A DNA stretch of 64,000 nucleotides from Halorientalis salina (GTDB lineage: Archaea > Halobacteriota > Halobacteria > Halobacteriales > Haloarculaceae). This document shows positions 27,591-37,054 of the stretch, piece after piece (position 1 is the first letter of the stretch; each line of letters opens with the position of its first letter). The notes beneath the pieces are model-generated. The model saw only the letters and a list, made by a program, of their open reading frames with translations. It had not been told where the DNA came from and searched no databases. The DNA is taken from contig NZ_SOSC01000001.1 of the NCBI RefSeq assembly GCF_005049285.1, positions 62,001 through 126,000 on the forward strand, given 5' to 3'. Made by a program: the position numbers and the translations under genes.

Positions 27591-28400
27591 ATGCCCGATT
27601 CACAGCGGTCGAACGCCATCGCGCAACGGCTCGACGCCGGCGACGTCGCACTGGGAGCGCTCGACAGCACGTACAGCCCGACGCTGGTGGAATTGTACGG
27701 GGACCTGGGACTGGACTTCGTCTGGATCGACCTGGAACACGGCGGACCGAGCCCCTGGGATTCCGGGGCGCTCGAAGACCTGCTGCGGGCGGCCGAGGTG
27801 ACCGGGACGGAACTGCTCGTCCGGGTCCCGACGAGCCAACCCGCGATGGTCCGGAAGGCCCTGGACGCCGGCGTCCGGAACCTGTTTCTCGCACGGGCCG
27901 AGAGCGCGGCGGAAGTCCGGGAGGCGGTCGAAGCGGCGCGGTTCCGGTACGACGGTGACGCCGGCAAACGCGGTCTCGCCGCGCCCCGGGCCCGTCGCTG
28001 GGGGATGGCGGAGGACTACGTGGATACCGAGGACCAGGAGACGCTGGTCGGTGTCACCGTCGAAACCCGGGAGACGCTCGACGAACTCGACGACCTGCTG
28101 GCCATCGACGAGCTCGGGTTCGTGTTCATCGGTCCCTTCGACCTCTCGGTGCAACTGGGCCATCCCGGCGAACTCGACCATCCCGAGGTCCAGGAGGCCA
28201 TCGAAACGGTCCGTTCGAAGGCGATCGAGGCGGACGTTCCCGTCGGCGGTCTCGGCTTCGGGATGGACGACGTTAACGAGAAAGTCGACGACGGCTACCA
28301 GATACTCAACATCGGTAGCACGGCGGGTGCACTGCAGTCGGCCGTCAACGGCTGGCTCGACGACTACGACGGCGACCGGACGGGGGAATCCGGGGACTGA
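27591..28400 (+). CDS. HpcH/HpaI family aldolase
   Basis: 269 aa class II (metal-dependent) aldolase fold. Motifs visible are VWIDLEHGGPSPWD (substrate/metal strand), VRVPTSQPAMVRKALDAGV, the metal-binding Glu in VTVETRETLDELDD, and FIGPFDLSVQLG with the metal-binding Asp. Relatives cleave 2-keto-3-deoxy-sugar acids or 4-hydroxy-2-oxoheptanedioate; the substrate here is not given by context. ATG 27591 was chosen since the long upstream frame is shadow and the conserved fold starts about 15 residues later. Confidence 0.85.
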   Translation: MPDSQRSNAIAQRLDAGDVALGALDSTYSPTLVELYGDLGLDFVWIDLEHGGPSPWDSGALEDLLRAAEVTGTELLVRVPTSQPAMVRKALDAGVRNLFLARAESAAEVREAVEAARFRYDGDAGKRGLAAPRARRWGMAEDYVDTEDQETLVGVTVETRETLDELDDLLAIDELGFVFIGPFDLSVQLGHPGELDHPEVQEAIETVRSKAIEADVPVGGLGFGMDDVNEKVDDGYQILNIGSTAGALQSAVNGWLDDYDGDRTGESGD

Positions 28401-28438
28401 CAGGGCAGTTTGAAGTTCGCGGCCGTCGGCCACCCTGT

Positions 28439-29215
28439 ATGCGACTGACTTTTCTCGGAACGGGGACGGCGATGCCCACGGGTGAGCGGTTCCAGACCGG
28501 CCTGCTCGTCCAGGACGGCGACGACCGACTTCTGGTCGACTGTGGCAGCGGCGTCGTCCACGCCCTCCAGCGGACCGACGTCGGCTACGAGGGCATCGAC
28601 ACCGTCCTGCTGACCCACCACCACCTCGACCACGTCTCGGACCTCATGGTCCTGCTCAAGGCCAGATGGCTCGCCGGTGAGGAGTCGCTGACCGTCGTGG
28701 GACCGCCTGGCACGCCCGAGTTGGTCCGTGACCTGCTCGACGTCCACGAGTACATGCAGGACCGGATCGACCTCGACCTCCGGACCGTCGACCCCGACGA
28801 CGGTTCCTTCGAGGTGGCCGGGTTCACCGCCGAGGCGATGGCGACGCGCCACTCGATGGAGTGCCTCGCCTACCGGCTGACCTCGGCGGAGGCCTCGGAT
28901 GGGGACGCGACCCCGACGCTCGGCTTCAGCGGGGACACCGAGGCGTTCACCGACCTCGTCGACTTTTTCGACGGCGTGGCCGTCCTGGTCCACGACTGCT
29001 CGTTCCCCGACGAGGTCGACGTGTCGAACCACCCGACGCCGTCCTCGCTCGGCACGGCACTGGCCGATGCTGACGCCGATATCGGGCGCGTCTATCTCAC
29101 TCACCTGTACCCACATACAGACGGCGAACACGACGCGATGCTCGATTCACTGTCCGACCGGTACGACGGCGACGTTCGCTTCGCCCGCGACGGACTCTCG
29201 CTGGATATCAGCTAG
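28439..29215 (+). CDS. metallo-beta-lactamase fold hydrolase, RNase Z-like
   Basis: 258 aa. The zinc-binding set is complete: THHHLDH (HxHxDH), MATRHS (third His), SGDTEAF (bridging Asp) and LTHLYPH. The opening MRLTFLGTGTAMPTG resembles RNase Z/ElaC and phosphodiesterase-type members, but the RNase Z exosite arm is not evident. It may be a phosphodiesterase of unknown target. It follows the aldolase by 38 nt on the same strand and could be co-transcribed. Confidence 0.85.
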   Translation: MRLTFLGTGTAMPTGERFQTGLLVQDGDDRLLVDCGSGVVHALQRTDVGYEGIDTVLLTHHHLDHVSDLMVLLKARWLAGEESLTVVGPPGTPELVRDLLDVHEYMQDRIDLDLRTVDPDDGSFEVAGFTAEAMATRHSMECLAYRLTSAEASDGDATPTLGFSGDTEAFTDLVDFFDGVAVLVHDCSFPDEVDVSNHPTPSSLGTALADADADIGRVYLTHLYPHTDGEHDAMLDSLSDRYDGDVRFARDGLSLDIS

Positions 29216-29341
29216 CACACCGGAACCCTGTTTCACGTGTACATCCCACGTCGGTACTGTGTGCCAAACACAATATTTTCTATCAGGCCTGATAACTGCG
29301 CCGATGCCGATAAAAAAGCCGGTCGAATCTGTTCGGACACT

Positions 29342-30886
29342 ATGGCTAAACGGGAGTCCCTCCAGGATGACGCGTCCGATTCAGAACCGGCTGTGACGGC
29401 CGACGTACGTCGCGGGGTGGACGGAAGCGATCTCGCCGCGGACATCGGTCTCGATAGCGACGAGATCGCCTGGCGAAAGAGGTTCACCGGGTTCGACGAG
29501 TCGACCGCCGAGCGACTCACGTCGATGTCGGGGCTGTTCGAGGACGTCGCGGACGAACTGGTCGACGACTTCTACGAGCACCTATCCGACCACGAGCAGA
29601 CAGTCGAGATATTCGGACGATCGAGCAAGGGCATCGAGCAACTCAAGGAGACACAGCGGGAGTACCTCCTCGATCTCGGCCGTGGCGAGTACGGGTCGGC
29701 GTATTTCGAGCGACGGGCCCGGATCGGGAAACTCCACGACATGCTCGATCTCGGGCCGCGCGTCTATCTCGGGGCGTATTCGATCTATTACGACGGATTG
29801 ATGGAGGAAATCGCCGACGACGCTGTCGAGTCGACCGTCGCCGAGTACTCCGAGGAAGCGGGCGACGGGGCCGTCGAGCAGGCCGTTTCCGAGGCCGTCG
29901 AGCAGGTCACCGATCGAATGGAGGCCGTCTGTAAAATCATCAACCTCGACCAGCAGGTAGCGATGGACACGTACATCGACTCCTACAACAAACGGGCGGA
30001 GGCCGAGGCCCGACGCCGGAAAGAGGTGTCCCGAGAGGTCGAATCCGAAGTCAAACAGCCGATTCAGGAACTCGAAGCGGCTGCCAAGCAGTCGGCCGAC
30101 CAGACCGAACGAATCGACGACATCACGACTGACCAGACCCAGAAAATGGAAGCCATCGCGACGGAGGTGTCGAACATGAGCGCCACCATCGAGGAGTTGG
30201 CCTCGACCGCCGACGAGGTGGAGTCGACCAGCCGGAACGCCGAGGAACTCGCCCAGACCGGTCGCGAGTCCGCCGACGAGGCCATCGAGTCCATGGAGAC
30301 GGTCCAGCACTCCGCCGGCGCCGTCGCGGACGATCTCGACCAGTTACAGGACCGCGTCGACGAGATCGACGCCATCGTCGAGGTCATCGACGACATCGCC
30401 GACCAGACGAACATCCTCGCGCTGAACGCCTCCATCGAAGCCGCCCGGGCCGGCCAGGACGGCGAAGGGTTCGCCGTCGTCGCGGACGAAGTGAAATCGC
30501 TGGCCGAACAGGCACAGGATCAGGCCAGCGAGATCGAACGCACTGTCGAGCAGATTCAGGACGATACCGACGAGACCGTCGTGAGTCTCGCTGAGACCAA
30601 CGAACACGTCGAAGACGGGATCGACCGCGTCGAGGCGGCGATGGCCGATCTCGAAGACATCGCGACGGCCGTCACCGAAGCCTCCCAGGGGATTCGCGAG
30701 GTCGCCGACGCCACGGACGACCAGGCGGCCAGCGCCGAAGAGATCGCGAGCATGGTCGACGTCGCTGTCGACAAGGCTCACGAGGTCTCGGACGCCGTCG
30801 ACGAGATCGCGACCGCGACCGAACAACAGGCCCAGAGCATGCAACGGATCGACGAGGCGGTCACGAAACTGGCTGCCGACGACTGA
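29342..30886 (+). CDS. hemAT: HemAT-type globin-coupled aerotaxis transducer
   Basis: 514 aa soluble chemoreceptor. Residues 40-195 are a protoglobin-type sensor domain, with the heme proximal His at about 132 in [17 protein letters not shown]. The rest is a long coiled-coil methyl-accepting signalling domain; its hairpin tip is [36 protein letters not shown] (conserved MCP core). It should sense O2 through heme and signal to CheA/CheW encoded elsewhere. ATG 29342 is preferred over an earlier frame start at 29237 because the upstream part has no globin similarity and an A-rich box (29306-29315) sits about 30 nt before it. Confidence 0.92.
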   Translation: MAKRESLQDDASDSEPAVTADVRRGVDGSDLAADIGLDSDEIAWRKRFTGFDESTAERLTSMSGLFEDVADELVDDFYEHLSDHEQTVEIFGRSSKGIEQLKETQREYLLDLGRGEYGSAYFERRARIGKLHDMLDLGPRVYLGAYSIYYDGLMEEIADDAVESTVAEYSEEAGDGAVEQAVSEAVEQVTDRMEAVCKIINLDQQVAMDTYIDSYNKRAEAEARRRKEVSREVESEVKQPIQELEAAAKQSADQTERIDDITTDQTQKMEAIATEVSNMSATIEELASTADEVESTSRNAEELAQTGRESADEAIESMETVQHSAGAVADDLDQLQDRVDEIDAIVEVIDDIADQTNILALNASIEAARAGQDGEGFAVVADEVKSLAEQAQDQASEIERTVEQIQDDTDETVVSLAETNEHVEDGIDRVEAAMADLEDIATAVTEASQGIREVADATDDQAASAEEIASMVDVAVDKAHEVSDAVDEIATATEQQAQSMQRIDEAVTKLAADD

Positions 30887-30907
30887 CCGGCCGTTGATCG
30901 ACCCCTC

Positions 30908-32062
30908 TCAGGCCCGTTCGAGCGTGATGCGGAAGTCGGCTCCGCCGTGGTCGCCCTCGGTGACGCCGATGTCGCCACCGTAGGACTCGGTGAGCGCCTT
31001 GACGAAGCCGAGACCGAACCCCGTCCCGTCGCTGTCCGGCCCTTTGATTCCCATCTCGAACAGCCGATCCGTGATCGTCTCGGGGATGCCAGACCCGTCG
31101 TCTTCGATGCTGACGACGACCTGTTCGGCGTTCGCCTCGAGGACGTCCAGTCGGACGTGTACCTCGCCGTCGTTGTGGACCGCGGCGTTCGTGATGACGT
31201 TCGTGAACACCGAATCGAGTAGATCACCGCCGAAAACCTGATAGTCGAACCCCTCCGGGTCGTACTCGATAGTCAGCGACTCGTACTGGTTTCGCGCGTC
31301 CCCCACGACGGCCGTCGTGATGTCAGCGAGGGACCGCGGTGCCGGTTCGTCCTGCTGTTCGAGCGTGGTGACCAGGTCACCGACTCGTTCGATGAGATCG
31401 GCTGAACTCCGCGCGGTCCGGTTGATGCGTTCCGCGTACTCACGGGCCTCCCCGTCGACCTGACTGGCAACCTCGTCGGCGAAAGCCGCGATGACCTGCA
31501 GGTCGTTGCCCAAATCGTGACGCAGGAGCCTGTCGTACATCTCCACCATCTCCTTGCGCTTTTCGAGGTCCTGGTGTGCCCGTTCGAGTCGCTCGCGCGA
31601 CCGGATGTTACCGATCGCGGTCGCGGCGTGTGAAGCCAGGATCTCCAGTGGCCGAATCACCGCGTCGCCGAACTCCTGTTCCTCGACGCTGCGGGTCACG
31701 ATGATGGCGACGACCTCGTCGACGATGGTCGCCGGCACCGCCAGCGTCGAACCGACGCCCGATCCGCCCTCGCCCGCATCCGCACCCGTCACGACGACGG
31801 TCTCCCTGGACTCGTAGGCTTCGTACGCCACCTCACCAGGCGCATCACCCTGCGAAATCTCCGGATACGTGCTGTGGACGACACGCAGGTCGCCGTCCCG
31901 GGCCTCGATGAACGTCGTGTACGGGAACTCGAAGAGCAACGACATCGCTTCCAGACTCAGGGACACGACCTCTTCGACGGACTCGCAGTTGTTCAGCGCC
32001 TGCCCGTACTTGTTGAGATCGGCGACCTGGCGTGCGAAATCTGGTTGCTCTTCGAAGGACAT
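30908..32062 (-). CDS. GAF-domain sensor histidine kinase
   Basis: 384 aa, cytoplasmic. A GAF domain (about 25-155) is followed by a short coiled linker and the phospho-acceptor His182 in LLRHDLGNDLQVI, a variant H-box common in haloarchaea. The HATPase domain shows FTNVITNAAVHN (N box), EDDGSGIP (G1) and GTGFGLGFVKALTESYGG (G2). The signal read by the GAF domain is unknown. It is convergent with hemAT, with stops 22 nt apart. ATG 32062 excludes an Arg-rich upstream extension. Confidence 0.88.
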   Translation of the reverse strand: MSFEEQPDFARQVADLNKYGQALNNCESVEEVVSLSLEAMSLLFEFPYTTFIEARDGDLRVVHSTYPEISQGDAPGEVAYEAYESRETVVVTGADAGEGGSGVGSTLAVPATIVDEVVAIIVTRSVEEQEFGDAVIRPLEILASHAATAIGNIRSRERLERAHQDLEKRKEMVEMYDRLLRHDLGNDLQVIAAFADEVASQVDGEAREYAERINRTARSSADLIERVGDLVTTLEQQDEPAPRSLADITTAVVGDARNQYESLTIEYDPEGFDYQVFGGDLLDSVFTNVITNAAVHNDGEVHVRLDVLEANAEQVVVSIEDDGSGIPETITDRLFEMGIKGPDSDGTGFGLGFVKALTESYGGDIGVTEGDHGGADFRITLERA

Positions 32063-32166
32063 CGAAACCCCACTACCTACTGACCAATCGTGATACCGGT
32101 TGAAAATTGTTGCGTCAGACACAGTCGACGCCACTGCGGACGACCGGTTCGCGGCCCACCCCCGCC

Positions 32167-33231
32167 TCAATCCAGCCGATAGCGGAGGATCGCGGCGACC
32201 TCACCCAGGTTCGAGAGCTGGAGTCCGGGATCGAAATCGCTGGAGAAGACGGTCACCTCGCCGCCCTGTTGTTCCGTCTGCTCGATCACCTCGTCGACGT
32301 CGACGTCCCAGTCCCCGTCACCGCGCTCGCGCCGGAGTGCCTCGTCGAGCACCAGCAGCGTCTCGACCGCGCCGAACTCCGCGGCCTTCGCGACCTGCTC
32401 TGGCCCGTAGGCCGCCTTCTCGCCCTTGCCGATTTCGTCCATCAACCGGTCGATGAGGTTCGCCTCCTCGGCGATCCGCGTCTCGGCCTGGACCTCCTCG
32501 ACGGCCCCGCGTTTCAGCACCTCGTGGACGCCCCTGTCCCCGACGCCGCTGGTGTCGACCGTGGTGATCTTCTCGGTCAGGTCAGTCGAGTTATCCTCGA
32601 TGTAGTCCAGCGCGTCCTGTTTGGTGAACCCGGGTCCCGCGAGAATGATCGCATCCACGTCCATCCGCGCCAGCACGTCGGTCAACTCCGAGAACAGTTC
32701 CTTCCGTGGCTGCGCGTAATCGCCTTTCCCCGTCGTGGCCGTGATACTCGCCCGTTCCTCGGTGCCGTACTGGGCGACGGTGTGAACGTACGCCTGCCCC
32801 TCCTCGACCGTCGCGATCGCGACGTCCGGGTTATCCGCCGCCTCGGCGGCCTCCTGGAGGCGTTCGAGCTGATCGGACTTCCAGTGTTTCTCGACCTCCA
32901 GTTCGGTCCGCTCCTCGACGTTGAGTGTGTGATGGTGACCGAGTTGGTCCTCCCGCGAGCAGTCGACGATCTCCCCGCCGACGCGCAGCCGATTCGCGAA
33001 CCGAGCGAACTCGACGTCGTCCACATCGATGGTGACGTACATGTGCTCGCGTTCGCCACCAGTGTCCCGCATCTGGTCGTCGTTGCGCTGGATGCGGCGC
33101 GTAGTGTCCCCCGAGACGTGATCGCCGGGCTCCAGAATGTAGGTGAGATGCCAGAGGTCGTCCAGGGTTTCGGGCACCACTGTGATCCGCTCTTTGCCCC
33201 CCTCGACTTGGACCCGGTCGGCGATGCGCAT
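32167..33231 (-). CDS. pelA: Pelota (Dom34-like) ribosome-rescue factor
   Basis: 354 aa, the usual length of archaeal Pelota. It opens [22 protein letters not shown], continues with the Pelota signature [15 protein letters not shown] and the eRF1-like central and C-terminal domains ([29 protein letters not shown] at the end). There is no GGQ motif, as expected for Pelota as opposed to aRF1. It works with aABCE1 to split stalled ribosomes in no-go decay. ATG 33231 gives the conserved N-terminus; the longer frame upstream reads into non-coding sequence. Confidence 0.93.
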   Translation of the reverse strand: MRIADRVQVEGGKERITVVPETLDDLWHLTYILEPGDHVSGDTTRRIQRNDDQMRDTGGEREHMYVTIDVDDVEFARFANRLRVGGEIVDCSREDQLGHHHTLNVEERTELEVEKHWKSDQLERLQEAAEAADNPDVAIATVEEGQAYVHTVAQYGTEERASITATTGKGDYAQPRKELFSELTDVLARMDVDAIILAGPGFTKQDALDYIEDNSTDLTEKITTVDTSGVGDRGVHEVLKRGAVEEVQAETRIAEEANLIDRLMDEIGKGEKAAYGPEQVAKAAEFGAVETLLVLDEALRRERGDGDWDVDVDEVIEQTEQQGGEVTVFSSDFDPGLQLSNLGEVAAILRYRLD

Positions 33232-33311
33232 ACTCTTCGGTGTGTGAGTTGACGGTAAGTGCCCTCCGGTTTCGGCCACCGATACCGCTGCCTGGTGTCT
33301 TCTCCGTCGAT

Positions 33312-33435
33312 GCACGGGACCGAATTCGAACCGGATGAAACCTCGCTTCGCTCGTCTTCTGGGCTGCAAATCCGCTGGCGATTTTACTGCTCGCGGATCG
33401 CTTGCAACAAAAATGCGCGGGACCGGATTTGAACC
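33312..33435. repeat. degenerate copies of the tRNA-Leu 3' end
   Basis: Two fragments resembling the 3' part of the tRNA gene at 33506-33590 lie on its downstream side, in the same orientation. Copy A (33413-33435) repeats without mismatch the 23 nt at 33505-33527, covering the acceptor 3' strand and most of the T-arm. Copy B (33312-33334) is more diverged but keeps a T-loop-like TTCGAAT and an acceptor-like 3' strand. No integrase gene is adjacent. Such remnants arise when mobile elements integrate at a tRNA 3' end or through local duplication. Confidence 0.7.
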
Positions 33436-33505
33436 TCAGTCACTCCGCTTCGCTCCGTTCCCTGCTTCAAATCCGCTCCTGCTCTTCGCTCACTGCGTTC
33501 GCTCA

Positions 33506-33590
33506 TGCGCGGGACCGGATTTGAACCGGCGGACCCCTACGGGACAGCGTCCTAAGCGCTGCGCCTTTGGCCTAGCTCGGCAACCCGCGC
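33506..33590 (-). tRNA. tRNA-Leu (anticodon TAG)
   Basis: 85 nt on the minus strand. Acceptor stem GCGCGGG/CCCGCGC pairs over 7 bp; discriminator base A73 at 33506. The D-arm has the leucine-type GAGCTAGGCCAAAGGC. The anticodon stem CAGCG/CGCTG encloses loop CTTAGGA, so the anticodon is TAG. A long class II variable arm (CCCGTAGGG) and T-arm GCCGG-TTCAAAT-CCGGT complete it. No intron is seen, and CCA is not encoded. It is followed downstream by two copies of its own 3' end. Confidence 0.96.
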
Positions 33591-33690
33591 TCGCATCCCC
33601 CACTTTCCCCTTCCCACTTATAAAGGTCACGAGCCAGTCCGATCACCATCGATCGAATCGAACGCGATCGCTTCCACGACCAGTTTACCA

Positions 33691-33699
33691 ACTCATATA
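33691..33699 (+). promoter_or_regulatory. TATA-like box of the membrane glycosyltransferase-like gene
   Basis: ACTCATATA, 29-37 nt before ATG 33728 and only a few nt before ATG 33704. For a leaderless mRNA this favours 33728 as the start. Confidence 0.5.
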
Positions 33700-33727
33700 T
33701 GCGATGGTTGGAAATCGCCTCCTGAGA

Positions 33728-35086
33728 ATGCGGGAGTACTACGGTTCGATTCCGCGAACCCATCGTGATCTCTACGACTGGATCGACACCAACTGGTTTC
33801 AGGTCCTGCTCGTCGGTGCGACTGTCGTGTTGACGCTCGCGACGGTTTTCCAGTTCTCGCGGAACCCGTTCTACGTCAACAAGGACTCGGCGCTGTTCCA
33901 GCACGCCGGCTGGTACATCGGTCAGGGCGCGGACCTCTACGTGGACATCTGGGACCTCAAACCCCCGCTCATCTACTTCGTGACGACCCTGCTCGCCTTC
34001 CTCTCGTTCGGCGATATGGCGGTGCTCCACGTCATGAGTGTCATCGTCGCTGTCGCCACGATGATCGGCGGGATCACCCTGGTCGGGGTGATCACCCACC
34101 GGCTGACCGAGGACGGCTTCGCCAGCGTCGTCGCGGGCATGTCGATGCTCGTCGTCCCGTCGACGTTCATGTTCCCCTACGCCGGCATCCGACCGAAGTA
34201 CTTCGCGTTCCTCTGTGGCGCGGCGGCCCTCCTCCTGGCGATCGACGACCGCCCGCTCTACAGCGGGGCCGCGGCCGCACTGAGCGCCGGCTTCTGGCAA
34301 CTTGGCGGCATCCTCGCGTTCCTCGTCGTCGCGATGGGATACGATCGCGGTGGCCGTCGCGGGATGGGTCGAACCATCGCGGGTGGGCTCGTCGTCACGG
34401 TGCTGACCGTCCTCCCGTTCGTGCTGACCGGGCGCGCGATCCCGCTCTTCGTCGAGGTCGTCCTCGGGCCGATTTACGGAGTGATCAGCTACACGATACC
34501 CGGCCGACTGCTCAAAGCCGTCATCGAACTCGGGTACGGCATCGTCCTCGTGCCGATCGGTGTCTACGGGTGGGCTCATGCTACCGTCGAGGACTACTCG
34601 AAGTACTGGTGGCTCGCTCTGGGAGGCGGGCTGTACCTGTTCCAGGTCTTCCTGGAGTTCCAGGGTGCCATCGAGATCATCCTGTTGCTCATGTTTCTCG
34701 CGATCGGGGTCGGCGTCCTCGTCTCGGAGGCCGCCACGCCGTCCAGACAGGCAGTCCTGGCCTGTCTCATCGTCCTGCTCGTCGTGTCCACGCTCTACTG
34801 GAACCAGGGGCCGGTCACGCCCGTCAGGGACGCCGTCGAGGACGAATACGAGAAGTGGGACATCGCCAACTACGACTCGCTCCCGCCGGACCCCGAGGGC
34901 TGGCCGTCGATGCAGACCATCTACTGGGAGAAACTGAAACCGGAGTACTGCCACTACAGACTGGGGCACAAACAGAAGTTCCTCGAACAGGAGACCGGCG
35001 GCACGCTTCTGAAGGAAACCTGTGGCCAGTGGCCCTACGACGACCCGCCCCTAGAGTGGGCCACTGGCGGATTGTATCCGTTCTGA
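33728..35086 (+). CDS. polytopic membrane protein resembling DolP-mannose mannosyltransferases
   Basis: 452 aa with about 11 hydrophobic helices. The N-terminal region FQFSRNPFYVNKDSALFQHAGWYIGQGADLYVDIWDLKPPL resembles the first extracytoplasmic loop of GT-C fold glycosyltransferases (DolP-mannose dependent type), which carry acidic catalytic residues there (the D of KDSALF and WDLKPP). The hydrophilic C-terminus (380-452) is outside and contains several Cys. It may glycosylate S-layer or pilin protein. ATG 33728 was chosen over ATG 33704 because of the TATA-like box spacing. It stands alone beside tRNA-Leu and its remnants. Confidence 0.68.
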   Translation: MREYYGSIPRTHRDLYDWIDTNWFQVLLVGATVVLTLATVFQFSRNPFYVNKDSALFQHAGWYIGQGADLYVDIWDLKPPLIYFVTTLLAFLSFGDMAVLHVMSVIVAVATMIGGITLVGVITHRLTEDGFASVVAGMSMLVVPSTFMFPYAGIRPKYFAFLCGAAALLLAIDDRPLYSGAAAALSAGFWQLGGILAFLVVAMGYDRGGRRGMGRTIAGGLVVTVLTVLPFVLTGRAIPLFVEVVLGPIYGVISYTIPGRLLKAVIELGYGIVLVPIGVYGWAHATVEDYSKYWWLALGGGLYLFQVFLEFQGAIEIILLLMFLAIGVGVLVSEAATPSRQAVLACLIVLLVVSTLYWNQGPVTPVRDAVEDEYEKWDIANYDSLPPDPEGWPSMQTIYWEKLKPEYCHYRLGHKQKFLEQETGGTLLKETCGQWPYDDPPLEWATGGLYPF

Positions 35087-35119
35087 AAGATATTCGCTCC
35101 CAGAGCGGTCGACGCCGAA

Positions 35120-35353
35120 TCAGTGCTGTGACGATTCGCGAACCCCTCTGTACGTATAATAGAGCAGCAATGGAACCACGAAAACGGTCGGTATCCACAA
35201 TATCCATCCGGTTTGCTGGAGGCTCGCCCCGCCAGCACCCGCAATCAGTATCAAGAAAAACCACAGTATCGCCGTCGGGATCACGATCACGAAGAGACTA
35301 GTCGCGAGCAATCGGAGGAGGCTGAAACACAGGTTCTTCAACTGGCGAGACAT
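35120..35353 (-). CDS. small two-helix membrane protein, unknown
   Basis: 77 aa. Two hydrophobic helices (LLATSLFVIVIPTAILWFFLILIAGAGG and WILWIPTVFVVPLLLYY) are joined by a short loop, with basic residues at both ends predicting both termini inside. ATG 35353 begins MSRQLKNLCFSLLRLL. The upstream part of the longer open frame (to 35452) has no conserved look. No family is recognised. It is convergent with the glycosyltransferase-like gene and divergent from the TFB-like gene. Confidence 0.6.
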   Translation of the reverse strand: MSRQLKNLCFSLLRLLATSLFVIVIPTAILWFFLILIAGAGGASLQQTGWILWIPTVFVVPLLLYYTYRGVRESSQH

Positions 35354-35533
35354 GGGATGATACCGTCCGTGACTGATCGAACTGACGACAGTTCTGTTCG
35401 GTCGAAAAGTATGCGGAACCGCCAATAAAATGTTCTGATGACCGCAGACCACTATCGAGTTCCGTCGGTCTCGAATCGCGTCGCCTTCCCGGCCACGACC
35501 CCCGACGGTCCTGACGCGTTCGACGGACAGCGC

Positions 35534-35538
35534 TTATA
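35534..35538 (+). promoter_or_regulatory. TATA box of the TFB-like gene
   Basis: GCTTATACAGG with the core 25-29 nt before GTG 35563. It supports the GTG start and a leaderless transcript. Confidence 0.55.
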
Positions 35539-35562
35539 CAGGGGGCCGTCCTATCGGAGCGC

Positions 35563-35871
35563 GTGTACCGCGCCAGCGACGAGGTGGAGAACGAACGGTG
35601 GCTCGCCGACATCAACGAGATCGGCGACCGACTCGACCTCGACGAGGCGGCGCGCTCGCGGGCCGCGGACCTCTTTCTCTCGACGGTGCCGGACACGGAT
35701 CGCTCGAAGCGAGCCACGATGGCCGCCAGCATCTACGTCGGGGCGCTGATCGCCAGTGACCGGCGATCGCAGGGCGAGGTGGCCGAAGCCGCTGGCGTCG
35801 CTCGACTCACGGTCCAACAACGGTGGAAAGACCTGCTGGAAGAAGCGGGACTGGACGCGCCCGACTGGTGA
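35563..35871 (+). CDS. TFB-like single cyclin-fold protein
   Basis: 102 aa. The segment KRATMAASIYVGALIASDRRSQGEVAEAAGVARLTVQQRWKDLLEEAGL closely resembles the second cyclin repeat of archaeal transcription factor B, including its helix-turn-helix that binds the BRE. There is no N-terminal zinc ribbon and only one repeat, whereas TFB has about 300 aa with two. It may act as a modified DNA-binding regulator that competes with or modulates TFB. The start is GTG. Small proteins of this kind occur in other haloarchaea. Confidence 0.75.
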   Translation: MYRASDEVENERWLADINEIGDRLDLDEAARSRAADLFLSTVPDTDRSKRATMAASIYVGALIASDRRSQGEVAEAAGVARLTVQQRWKDLLEEAGLDAPDW

Positions 35872-35883
35872 GAACCGCGATCG

Positions 35884-36378
35884 TTACGTCTCGGGGTGTT
35901 TCGGTCGGCCGTCGCTGTCGGGCGTCAGGTTGCCGTGTTCGTCGATCTCCCCGTTGACGATGCGGGTGCTCGAGATGATCTCGCCGTCCTCGGCGTAGAC
36001 GTGGTCGACGACTTCGATCTCGAGCGGGTCGTGGCCGCGCTCGCGGCGTATCTCGTTGATCCGCCGACCGCCGGTTTCGGTCTCAGGAGAGACCACGAGC
36101 ACGTCGAACTGTTCTTCGGTGGCGATACCGGTCGGCTCGGTCAGTTTCCGGATCTCGTAGGAGCGGTCGTGTGGTTCGGCGAACTCGGAGAGTTCCGCGT
36201 CGAGACCGCGCTCGCGCTCGTCGTAGGAACGGACGTAGCGGTCTTCGTTGCGCGTCTTCGGTGCGAGTTCGTCGCTCGTGAGTCCGACCGTGACGTCGCC
36301 GAGTTCGAACGCACGCTCGAACAGCGCACGGTGCCCATCGTGTACGGGGTCGAACGTCCCGCCCAGCGCGACCTTCAT
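35884..36378 (-). CDS. coaD: phosphopantetheine adenylyltransferase (archaeal CoaD)
   Basis: 164 aa enzyme of coenzyme A synthesis, joining AMP to 4'-phosphopantetheine to give dephospho-CoA. It has the nucleotidyltransferase motif GGTFDPVHDGHRALFERAF at the N-terminus and the second motif ISSTRIVNG. The length matches archaeal-type PPATs (about 155-165 aa). ATG 36378 (MKVALGG) was preferred over ATG 36390 (MAGSMKV) because the conserved strand starts at once and a CTAAG box lies about 28 nt upstream. It is convergent with the TFB-like gene. Confidence 0.92.
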   Translation of the reverse strand: MKVALGGTFDPVHDGHRALFERAFELGDVTVGLTSDELAPKTRNEDRYVRSYDERERGLDAELSEFAEPHDRSYEIRKLTEPTGIATEEQFDVLVVSPETETGGRRINEIRRERGHDPLEIEVVDHVYAEDGEIISSTRIVNGEIDEHGNLTPDSDGRPKHPET

Positions 36379-36469
36379 ACTCCCCGCCATTGTCCCCTCA
36401 TGGCTTAGAGCCTTCGGATTGGGAACCCGGCCCACGGGTCACTCGTCCGTGCACGGTCCTGTTTCCCCG

Positions 36470-37006
36470 TCACTGTTCACCAGCGGTCTCCTCGTCGACC
36501 GTGATCGTCACCGGTTCCGAATCAGCCGACTCCGCATCTCCGTCCTCGTCGTCCGCACAGAGGTGATCGTCGAGGTTGAACACCGTGTTCAACTCCGACT
36601 GCACGTCGCCGACGATATCAGTCACCAGTTCGCTCGGTGGCATGGCCGTGTACTCGTAGGGGTTGTTGCCCGCGCCGCTACTCTCGCGTTTCCGCCGCTC
36701 GACTTTCCCCTCTTCGTGGAGTTCCGCGAGCGCCTCCCGGACGGTACTCGGGTACAGCCCCGTTCCGTCCGCGATCTCGTCGCTGGTGCTGTGGGCGTTC
36801 TGTCGGAGGAACACGTAGATACGCGCTCGCGTCTCCGTATCGAGAATCCACGCGAGCAGGTCGATGACGCTGTCGTCGAAGCGCTCGACTGCCTTATCGG
36901 CCTCCTCTTCGAGCCGTTCGCGGACGCTCTCCTCGCCCGTCTCGTCCGATACGTCGACCCCGTCTGTCGGTTCGTCTGGCTCCTGTGGCCCGTCGTCTGT
37001 AGACAT
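36470..37006 (-). CDS. winged helix-turn-helix regulator
   Basis: 178 aa. An acidic N-terminus (1-45) leads to a winged-helix domain (about 46-120): DLLAWILDTETRARIYVFLRQ, then HSTSDEIADGTGLYPSTVREALAELHEEGKVERRKR, with recognition helix and wing. The C-terminal part (PYEYTAMPPSELVTDIVGDVQSEL) is like other haloarchaeal regulators, and a short acidic tail ends the protein. It lies immediately after gshA in the same direction (48-nt gap), so it may be co-transcribed with or regulate it; this is inference. Confidence 0.8.
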   Translation of the reverse strand: MSTDDGPQEPDEPTDGVDVSDETGEESVRERLEEEADKAVERFDDSVIDLLAWILDTETRARIYVFLRQNAHSTSDEIADGTGLYPSTVREALAELHEEGKVERRKRESSGAGNNPYEYTAMPPSELVTDIVGDVQSELNTVFNLDDHLCADDEDGDAESADSEPVTITVDEETAGEQ

Positions 37007-37054
37007 GAGTCGTCTCTATGACGACAGAAGCAACTGCCGGGTAAAAACCCTTGG

